A DNA stretch of 64,000 nucleotides from Sindora glabra. Its lineage: Eukaryota > Streptophyta > Magnoliopsida > Fabales > Fabaceae. The notes beneath the pieces are model-generated. The model saw only the letters and a program-made list of their open reading frames with translations, was not told where the DNA came from and did no database searches. Both the position numbers and the translations under genes were made by a program. How positions within the stretch are numbered: position 1 is the stretch's first letter; every line of letters begins with the position of its first letter. Below are positions 37,101-49,100 of the stretch, piece after piece. Location of the stretch: contig CM035236.1 of the NCBI GenBank assembly GCA_020226215.1, positions 7,631,001 to 7,695,000 of the forward strand, in the 5' to 3' direction.

Positions 37101-40100
37101 TTGAAACAAAGTAATAACATGTTACTGCCTGGAGGATAAATAGTAACCTCAATTCTTTAGTAATTTGGTTATCAACTAAACTTGATTTATCTATTTATTT
37201 AGGTTTGTTGTTAGAGTTATTATTTTAAAATGAAATAGTAACATATCACTATTTAAAAAATAAGTCATAACACATTGTTATATAACAATTAGGTTAATAA
37301 CTAGACTTGATTTATCCATTTATTAGAGTTTTTGTTTGATGTTATTATTTTGAAGTAAAACAGTAACATGTTACTATCTAGAAACATGCTAGTATTTAGC
37401 AATTTGGTTATTAACTTAACTTAATTGATCCATTAATTTGGGGTTTCAATTGGTGTTACTATTTTAAAATGAAATAGAAACATATTACTAACTAGAGAAT
37501 AAATAATAACCTACTATTATTTTACAACTTTGCTATTAATCAGACTTGATTTATCCATTAATTTGTAGTCTTTGGTTAGTGTTATTATTTTGAAACAAAA
37601 TAGTAATTTGTTACAGTCTACAAAACTAATAGTAACATCCTGTTATTTTGTAATTTGATTATTAATAAGACTTGATTTATCTATTTATTTATTATTTTTT
37701 ATTATTATTACTATTTTGAAATGAAATATTAATATATTACTTTCTAGAGAACAAATAGTAACATACCGTTATTTAGCATTTTAGTAGATAACTAGACTTG
37801 ATTTATTCATTTATTTGAGATTTTTGGTTGGAGTTATTATTTTGATACGAAATAGTAACATGTTACTGTATGAAAAATAAATAATAACATGTTGTTATTT
37901 AGTAATTTGGTTATTTACTAGACTCAATTTATCCATTTATTTGTGATTTTTAGATGGTGTTTCTATGATGAAACAGAACATTAACATGTTACTATCTTTA
38001 GAAAAAAAAGTAACATATTATAATTAGGCAATTTTGTTGTTATTTAAATATAATTTTTCTATTTATTTGAAGTTTTTTGTTGGTGTTATTTTTTTGAAAT
38101 GAAACAGTAATATCTCACTATCTAGATTACAAATAGTGACAAGCTGTTATTTAGCAACTTGGTTTTAAATAGACTTGATTTATCCATTAATTTAGAATTT
38201 TTTATTGTTATTACTACTTTAAAATAAAATAGAAATATGTTACTATCTGGAGAACAAACAATAACATGTTATTATTTTGTAATTTAGTTATTAATTAGAC
38301 TTAATGTATTTATTTTTTATAATTTTTTATTTTATTATTTTTAAATAAAATAGTAACATATTATTGTCTATAGAAGAAACAACAATATGCTACTATTTGG
38401 CAATTTAGATCTTAATTAGATTTAATTTATTTATTTATTTATAATTTTTGGTTAAGATTACTATCTTGAAACAAAACAGTAGCATGTTATTACCTTTAAA
38501 ATAATTAATAATATGTAGTTATTTGACAATTTGGTTATTATCTTGACCTGACTTATCCATTTATTTAGTATTTTTTATTGATATTTTAATTTTAAAATGA
38601 AACAGTAACATCCTTTTTATTGGTAGTTTGGTTGTTGATTAGGGTTGATTTATCCATTAATTTGAGATTTTTTGTTAGTATTACTATTTTGAATTAAAAT
38701 AATAACCTTTTATTGTCTTGAGAATAAATAGTAAAATATTCTTATTTGGAGATTTAATTATTAATTATACTTAATTTATCCATTTTTTTTGGATTTTTTG
38801 TATGTGTTACTTTTTTGAAATGAAACAGTAACATGCTATTATTTAGCAATTTGATTGTTAACTTGATTTGATTTATCCATTAATTTTAATTTTTTAGTTA
38901 GTGTTACTATTTTGAAACAAAACAGTAATATGTTACTATCTTATGAATAAATAATATGCTATTATTTTTTAATTTAGTTGTTAATTAGACTTAATTTATT
39001 CATTTATTTATAGTTTTTGGTTACTATTACTATCTTAAAATGAAATTATAATATGTTATTGCTTTAAAAACAAACAGTAAGATACTATTATTTGACAATT
39101 TAGTTATCAATTAGACATAATTTATCTATTTATTTATGATTTTTAGTTAGAGTCATTATTTTGAAATGGAATAGTAATGCATTATTGTCTAAAAAATAAA
39201 TAGTAAAATATTGTTATTTAGCAATTTGGTTGTTCACTAGACTTGATTTATCTATTTATTTAGCATTATTATTTTGAAATGAAACAATAACATCTTACTA
39301 TTTGGAGAACAAATAGTAATATACTATTATTTAGTAACTTGATTGTTAACTTGACTTGATTTATCCATTAATTTAGAATTTTTAGTTAGTGTTACTATTT
39401 TAAAATGAAATAGTAACTGTTACTATTTGGAGAACAAATAATAAAATGCTATTATTTAGCTATTTGATTATTAATTAGACGTGATTTATCCATTTATCTG
39501 TGGCATTTGATGTTGTTATTTTTAAATGAAACAGTAACATATTCCTGTCTAGAGAACAAACAATAACATGCTGTTCTTTGACATTTTGGTTGTTAATTAG
39601 ACTTGATTTATTCATTTATTTAGAGTTTTTGGTTGGTATTGCTATTTTGAGATGAAACAATAACATGTTACATGTTACTGTCTGAAGAATAAATTATAAC
39701 ATGCTATTATTTGGCAATATTGATTATTAATTATATTTGATTTGTATATTTATTTGTGGTTTTTGGATGGTATTATTGTTTTGAATTGAAATAGTAATAT
39801 GTTATTGTCTTAAGAAAAAATAGTAACATGCTGTTATTTGGCAATTTGTATACTAACTAGACTTGATTTATCTATTTATTTGAGATTTTTAGTTAGTGTT
39901 ACAATTTTGAAATAAAAAGGTAGCATCCTCTTCTTTAACAGTTTAGTCATTATTTAATATTAATTTATCCATTTATTTATGATTTTTGGATGGGGTTGCA
40001 GTTTTGAAATGAAATAGTTACCTGTTACTGTCAAGCGAAGAAATAGTAAAATATTATTATTTGACAATTTAATTATTATTTTGACTTTATTTATCCATTT

Positions 40101-43100
40101 ATTTAAAGTTTTTGATTCGTGTTACTATTTTGAATTGACATAGTAATATATTACTATCTGGAAAATAAATAGTAACATTTTATTGCTTAGTAATTTAGTT
40201 ATTAACTAAACTTGATTTATCCATTAATTTAAAGTTTTGAGTTAGTGTTAAAATTTTGAAATGAAATAAAAACATGTTACTGTATGAAAAATAAACAATA
40301 ACACACTATTATTTTATAATTTACTTTTTAATTAAACTTAATTTATCCTTTTTTATAGTTTTTAATGCTACCATTTTTAAATAAAATAGTAACATATTTC
40401 TATCTAGGGAACAAACAGTGTCATACTATTATTTTGAAATTTGGTTGTTAATTAGACTTGATTTATCCATTTACTTGGAGTTTTTAGTTGAAGTTATTGT
40501 TTTGAAATGAAATAGTAACATATTACTAACTGAAAAATAGACAATAACATGCTGTTATTTAGTAATTTAGTTATTCACTAGACTTGATTTATTCATTTTT
40601 TGTGATTTTTATTTAGTGTTACTATTTTAAAATGAAATAGTAACATGTTACTATCTTGAAAAGAAATAGTAAAATATTGTTATTTGGCAATTTGATTATT
40701 ATTTATGCTTTATTTATCCAATTATTTGAAAATTTGGTTGGTGCTATTTTTTTTAAATGAAGCAGTAACATATTATTATTTTGAGAACAAATAATAACAT
40801 GTTATTTAAAAATTTGATTGTTAACTAGAATTGATTTATCTATTAATTTGAGATTTTCGGTTAATGTTACTATTTTGAAACAAAATAGAAATATGTTATC
40901 GACCAAACTTCAAAAAATAATATGTTGTTATCTCATAATTTGGTTGTTAATTAGATTTGATTTAGTCATTTGTTTGTGGTATTTGATGTTATTATTTTTA
41001 AACGAAATAGTAACATGTTACTATCTGGAGCATAAATAACAATATGCTGTTATTTGATAGTTTAGTTATCAATTAGACTTTATTTATCCATTTATTTATG
41101 ATTTTTGGTTAGTGTTACTGTTTTGAAACGAAACAGTAACATGTTACTGTTTAAGAAAAAAATAGAAATATATTGTTATTTGGCAATTTGGTTGTTATTT
41201 AGACTTGATTTATCTATTTAATTGGGCTATTTAGTTAGTTTTACTTTTTTGAAATGAAACAGTGACATGTTGCAGTCTAGAGAATAAATAGTAATATGCT
41301 ATTATTTAAAAATTTGATTATTTACTAGATTTGATATACCCATTAATTTAGGGTTTTCAATTAGTGTTACTATTTTGAAATGAAACAATAATATGATATT
41401 GTCTAAAAAATAAATAATAATATGCTATTATTTGATAATTTAATTATTAATTAGATATAATTTATCCATTTATTTGTAGTTTTTGATGTTACTGTTTTTA
41501 AATGAAATAGTAACATATTACTATTTAGAGAATAAACAATAACATGATGTCATTTGACGTTTTGGTTGTTCACAAAACTTGATTTATTCATTTATTTATA
41601 ATTTTTAGTTGGTGTTACTATTTTGAAATAAAATAGTAATATGTTACTATTTGGAGAAAAAATAGTAACACGTTATTTTACAATTTGGTTGTTATTTAGA
41701 TTTGATTTATCCATTTATTTAGGATTTTTTATTAGGGTTACTTTTCTTAAAGGAAACCATAATATGTTACTATCTAGAAAATAAATAATAACATGTTATT
41801 TAGCAATTTAGTTCTTAACTAAACTTGATTTATCTATTAATTAGGGGTATTTAATTAATGTTACTATTTTGAAATGAAATAGTAACATGTTACTATCTGG
41901 AGAATAAACAATAATATGTTATTATATAATAATTTAGTTATTAATTAAATTTAATTTATGCATTTATTTATGATTTTTGATGTTACTATTTTTAAACAAA
42001 ATAATAACATACTAATAGCTGGAGAACAAATAATAACATACTGTTATTTAGCAATTTGATTATTAATTAGATTTGATTCATCCATTCATATGGGATTTTT
42101 AGTTAGTGTTACTATTTTGAAACGAAATAATAACATGTTACTTTCTTGAGAATTAATAGTAACAAGCTATTATTTAGCAATTTATTTGTTAGTTAGAGTT
42201 GATTTATTCATTTATTTAGGCTTTTAGGTTGGAGTTATGAATTTGAAATGAAGCAATAACATGTTACTCTCTAAAAAATAAACAACAACATGTCGTTATT
42301 TGGCAATTTGGCTATTTACTAGACTTGGATTATCCATTTAATAGGAATTTTCATTTAGTGTTATTATTTTGAAATGAAGTAATAATATAGTACCGTTTGG
42401 AGAACAAATAGAAACATGTTATTATTTAGCAATTTAGTTATTAATTAGACCTGATATATCTATTTATTTGTGATTTTTGGTTAGTGTTACTATCTTGAAC
42501 GAAACAGTAATATGTTTCTACCTTGAAAACAAAGAGTAACATGCTATTATTTGACAATTTAGTTGCTATCTTGGCTAAACTTATCCATTGATTTGGTATT
42601 TTTTTATGTTTTTATTTTGAAATGAAATAATAACATCTTCTTCTTTGGTAGTTTGATTATTAATTAGGCTTAATTTATTCATTTATTTATGATTTTTTAT
42701 TAGTGTTACCATTTTAAAACGAAACAGCAACATGTTACTATGTAGAGAATTAATAGTAATATTCTGTTATTTTACAATTTGATTATTAATTAGACCTAAT
42801 TTATACATTTATTTATAATTTTTGCTTGGTGTTACTGTTTAAAATGTAATAGTAACATGTCACTGTCTGCAAAATAAATTGTAACATGCCATTTTTTGGC
42901 TATTTCGTTGCTAAGTAGACATAATTTATCCATTTATTTATGATTTTTTGTTGTTGATGCTATTTTGAAACGAAACAATAATATGTTGCTATTTGAAGAA
43001 CAAAAAGTAACAAGTTGTAATTTGGCAATTTGGATGATAACTAAATTTGATTTATTCCTTTATTTGGGGTTTTGAGTTAGAGTCATTGTTTTGAAACAAA

Positions 43101-46100
43101 TCAGTAACATGTGATTCTTTGAAAAAAAATAATAAAATATTATTATTTAGTAATTTAGTTGTTCACTAGACTTGATTTATTTATTTATTAGGGATTTTTG
43201 TTAGGTGTTATTATTTTAAAATGAAATAGTAACATATTACTATTTGGAGAACAAACAGTAACATGTTGTTATTTAGCAATTTGATTGTTGATTAGACTTA
43301 ATTTATCCATTTATGTATGATTTTGGGTTGTTATTACTTTCTTAAAATGAAACAATAACATATTATTGCCTTGAGATTGAATAGTAACATACAATTTTTT
43401 GTCAATTTGGTTGTTATCTTAACTTGATTTATCCCTTTATTTGGTATTTTTTATTGGTGTTACTATTTTGAAATAAAATAGTAACATCCTCTTCTTTAAC
43501 AGTTTAGTTGTTAGTTAAGCTTAGTTTATCCATTAATTTAGGATTTTTAGTTAGTGCTATTATTTTCAAACAAAATAGTAACATGATATTATTTGGAGAA
43601 CTAATAGTAACATGTTGTTATTTTACAATTTTGTAACATGTTACTATTTTGAAATGTAACAATAATATGTTACTTTTTGAAGAATAAATAGTAACATGTT
43701 ATTTTTTAGCAATTTCATTATTAACTAGACTTTATTTATCTATTTATTTGGGTATTTAGTTAGTGTTACTATTTTGGAATAAAATAGTAACATATTATTG
43801 TCTGGAGAATAAATAATAAAATATTATTATTTCATAATATAGTTGTTAACTAGACTTAATTTATCCATTTTTTATTGGTGTTACTATTTTGAGATGAAAC
43901 AGTAACATGTTACTGTCTGGAGAGCTAACAATAACATGCTATTATTTAGTAATTTAATTATTAACTGGACTTAATTTATCTATTAATTTATATTTTTTGA
44001 TTGGTGTTACTATTTAGAGAATAAACAATAACATGCTGCTATTTCGCAATTTGATTATTAATTAAACTTCATTTAGCTATTTATTAGGAATTTTTGTTTG
44101 GTGTTACTATTTTAAAATAAAAAGTTAGTATATTACTGTCTAGGGAAATTATAGTAATATGTTGTTATTTTACAATTTGGTTGTTAATTAGACTTGATTT
44201 ATCCATTTATTTGAGGTTTTTGAATGGTGTTTATCTTGAAATGAAATAGTAACATATTTCTGTACTGAGAACAAATAGTAACATGCTGTTACTTGGAATT
44301 TTAGTTGTTAACAAGACTTAATTTATCCATTAATTTGGGGGTTTTTTTTGTTAGTGTTACTATTTTAAGACAATACAGTAACATGTTACTATCTGAAGAA
44401 CAAACAATCACATGCTATTATTTAGTAATTCAGTTGTTAATTAGACTTTATTTATCCATTTATTTGGGGTTTCTGGTTAGTGTTGTTATTTTGAAATGAA
44501 ACAGTAACATATTACTCTCACAAGAATAAACATTAGCAAGTTGTTATTTGGCATTTTGTTTAATAACTAGACTACATTTATTCATTTACTTAGGGGTTTT
44601 TGTATGAAGTTATTATTTTGGAACTAAACAGTAACATGTTATTGGCAGGAAAAGAAATCATAATATGCTATTATTTGACAATTTGGTTGTTCATTAAACA
44701 TAATTTATCCATTTATTAGGAGTTTTGTTTTAGTGTCAATGCTTTGAAATGTAATAGTAATATGTTATTATTTGGAGAAAAATAGTAACATGTTATTATT
44801 TGGCAATTTGGTTATTAATTACATTTGATTTACCAATTTATTCGTAGTTTTTGTTACTATTCCTATCTTAAAATGAAACAGAAACTTATTACTGCCTTGA
44901 AAACAAACAGTAACATGTTTTTAGTAGAAAATTTGGTTATTAATTAGAGTTAATTTATTCATTTATTTAGGATTTTTATTATTATTTTAAAATAAAATAG
45001 TAATATGTTGCTTTTAGGAGAACATATAGTAACGTGCTATTATTTGACAATTTGATTATTAAAAAGAGTTAATTTATCTATTTATTTGAAATTTTTTATT
45101 AGTATTACTGTTCTGAAATGAAATAGCAATAACATCTTATTTGGCAGTTTGGTTATTAATTAAACTTGATTTATTCATTAATTTGTAGTTTTTGGTTGGT
45201 GTTATTATTTTAAAACAAAATAGTAACATATTACTGTCAAGAGAAAAAATAGTAACATGTTATTTGAAAAATTTGATTGTTATTTAGATTTGATTTATCC
45301 ATTTATTTAAAAATTTTCTATTGTATTACTTTTTTAAATGAAACGGTAACATATTACTGTCTATAGAACAAATAATAACATGCTATTATTTGGTTATTTG
45401 ATTGTTAATTAGACTTTATTTATCCATTTATTTTTTATTTTTGTTTGGTATTACTATTTTGAAATGAATTGTCACACATAACTATATGGAGAACAAACAG
45501 TAACATGTTGTTATTTAGCAATTTAGTTATTAACTAGAATTGGTTGTTAATTAGACTTGATTTATCCACCAGTTTTGAAACGAAATAGTAACATGTTACT
45601 TTTAGAGAACAAACAGTAACATGTTACTATCATGCAGTTGTTTAGCAATTTGATTGTTAACTACACTTGGTTGTTAACTAGACTTGATTTATCCATTTAT
45701 TTTGAGTTTTTTGTTAGTGCTATTATTTTGAAACAAAATAGTAACATGTTATTATTTGGAGAATGAATAGAAACATGCTGTTGTTTTGCAACTTAGTTAT
45801 TAATTAGACTTGATTTAATCATTTATTTGTGATTTCTGGTTAGTGTTACAATTTTAAAATAAAATAATAACACATTACTATATGAAAAATAAACAGTAAC
45901 TTACTATTATTTAGCAATGTGGTATTTAACTAAACTTGATATATCCATTTAATTGGGATTTTTAGTTAATTTTACTTTTTTTAAATGAAATAGTAACATT
46001 CTCTTCTTTAAAAGTTTAGTTGTTAAATAAACTTGATTTATACATTTATCTATGCCTTTTGGTTGATGTTATTGTTTTGAATCGAAATACTAACATGTTA

Positions 46101-49100
46101 CTATTTGAGGAACCAACGGTAATATACTGTTATTTGGCAAATTGGTCGTTATCTAGAATTGATTTATCCATTCATTAGAGGTTTTTGGTTAATGTTACTA
46201 TTTTGAAACAAAACAGTAACACGTTACTTCCTGGAGAATAAATAGTTACAAACTGTTATTTGATAATTTAGTTGTTAATTAGACTTGATTTATCCAATTA
46301 TTTATGATTTTTTGTTAGTGTTACTATTTTCAAACGGAACGGTATCATTTTCTTATTTAGCTGTTTAGTTATTAATTAAGCTTGATTTATCCATTTATTT
46401 ATGATTTTTGATTGGTGTTACTATTTTGAAATGAAACAGATACAAGTTAATATCTGGAGAATAAATAGTAACATATTGTTATTTAGCAATTTAGTTGTTA
46501 ATTAGACTTAATTTATCAATTTATTTGGGATTTTTGGTTAGTGTTACTGTTTTGGAATGAAACATTTGCATGTTACTATCTGGAGAACAAATAGTAACAT
46601 GTTATTATTTTGTGATTTGGTTATTAATAAGACTTGACTTATCCATTTATTTATGATTTTTTATTAATGTTACTACCTTGAAATAAAACAATAACATGTT
46701 ACTGCCTTGAGAACAAATAGTAATATGTTGTTATTAATAAATTAGTTATTAATTTGAATTAATTTATCCAGTTATTTAGGATTTTTTATGTTACTATTTT
46801 GAAATGAAAATGTAATATGTTACTTTCAGGAGAATAAATAGTAACATATTGTTATTTAACAATTTGATTGTTAAAAAACTGGATTTATCTATTTATTTAA
46901 AGTTTTTTGTTAGCGTTACTATTATAAAATTAAACAATAAAATTTTTTTCTTTAACAGTTTGATTGTTAATTAGACTTTATTTATCCATTAATTTGTGAT
47001 TTTTGGTTAGTGTTAGTGTTTTAAAATGAAATAGTAACTTGTTATTGCCTAGAAAACAAATAGGAACATACTGTTATTCTATTATTTTGTTGTTAACTAA
47101 ACTTAATTTATCCATATATTTCAGGTTTTTTACTGGTGTTAATATTTAAAATGAAATAATAAAATGTTACTCTCTAGAAAACAAACAATAACATGTTGTT
47201 ACTTAGCAATTTCGTTGTTCACTAGACTTAATTTATCCGTCTATTAGGGATTTTCGTTTGCTGTTACTATTTTGAAATGAAATAGTCTCATATCACGGTC
47301 TAGAGAATGAATAGTAATGTAATGTTATTTTACAATTTAGTTATTAATAAGATTTGAAATATCCATTTATTTATCATTTTTTGTTGGTGTTATTATTTCG
47401 GAACAAAATAGTAAAATATTTTTATTTGGAGAATAAACAGTAACATGCTGTTATTTGATAATTTACTTGTTAATTTGACTTTATTTATTCATTTATTTGA
47501 AATTTTTAGTTAGTGTTACTGTTTTGCAACAAAACAATAACATTCTGTTATTTTGTAACTTGGTTAATAATTAGACTGGATTTATTCATTTATTTATAAT
47601 TTTTGGTTAAAATTACTGTTTTGAAATGAAATTGTAGCATGTTACTATATAAAGAATAAATAATAACATACTAGAATTTAGTAATTTATTTATTAATTAG
47701 ACTTGATTTATCCATTTATTAGGGGTTTTTATTTGGTGCTAATATTTTGAAATAAAGTAGTAACATATTACTATCTGGTGAACAAATAGTAACATATTAT
47801 TATTTGGTAATTTGGTTGTTAATTGGACTTAATATATCCATTTATTTGTAGTTTTTGATTTACTGTTACTGTCTTGAAACGAAATAGTAACATGTTACTG
47901 TCTTGAGAATAAACAAAAACATGTTATTATTTAGTAATTTAATTTTTAATTGGAGTTTATTGATCCAATTATTTAGAATTTTTTTATTAATATTACCATT
48001 TTTGAAACGAAATAGTAACATATTACTGTTTGTAAAATAAATAATAATACGCTGTTATTTAGCAATTTTGTTATTAATAAGACTTGATCCATCTATTTAT
48101 TTCAAGTTTTTAGTTAGTATTATTATTCTAAAAGAAAACAGTAACAATCTCTTCTTTGATAGTTTGTTTGATAATTAGACTTAATTTATCCATTAATTTT
48201 TTATTTTATTTAGTATTACTATTTTAAAATGAAACAATAACGTCTTACTGTTTGGAGAACGTAAAGGAAAATATTGTTATTCTGTAATTTTGTTGTTAAC
48301 TAGACTTTGTTTATCTATTTATTTGAGATGTTTTATTAATGTTACTATTTTGAAATAAAATAGTAATACATTACAGTCTGGAAAACAAACAGTAGCATGC
48401 TGTTACTTGGCAATCTCACTATTCACTAGATTTAATTTATCTGCTTATTACTATTTAGAGAAAAAATAGTAACATGTGGTTATTTAACAATTTGGTTGTT
48501 AACAAGAATTGATTCATCCATTTATTTAAGATTTTTAGTTAGTGTTATTATTTTGAAATGAAACAGTAACATCCTCTTCTTTGATGATTCCGTCGCTAAT
48601 TAGACTTAGTTCATTTATTTATTTATGATTTTTGGTTAGTGTTATTGTTTTGAAATGAAACAGTAACATGTTATTTGGCAATTTGATTGTTAATTGGACT
48701 TGATTTATCTATTTATTTGGGGTTTCTGGTTAGCGTAACTTTTTTGAAATGAAACAGTAACATGTTACTATTTAGTGAACAAATAATATAATGCTTTTAT
48801 TTTTTAATTTGATTATTAATTAGACTTGATTTATCCATCTATTTGGGGTCATCATTAGTGTTACTATTTTGAAATGAAATAGTAACATGTTACTATTTAG
48901 AAAATAAATAATAACATGCTATTATTTGATAATTTTGTTATTAATTACACTTGATTTATTCTTTTACTTGTGGCATTTAGTTAGTATTACTATTTTAAAA
49001 TGAAATAATAACATCATACTTTTAAAAGAACAAACAATAACTTGTTATTTAGCAATTTTGTTGTTAACAAGACTTGATTTATTCATATATTTAGAATTTT

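Noticed and set aside
40818..41039. Small frames in the satellite, also at 44305-44499 and 56700-56894
   Set aside because: Frames cross monomer borders, shift with every indel and are closed in neighbouring monomers.
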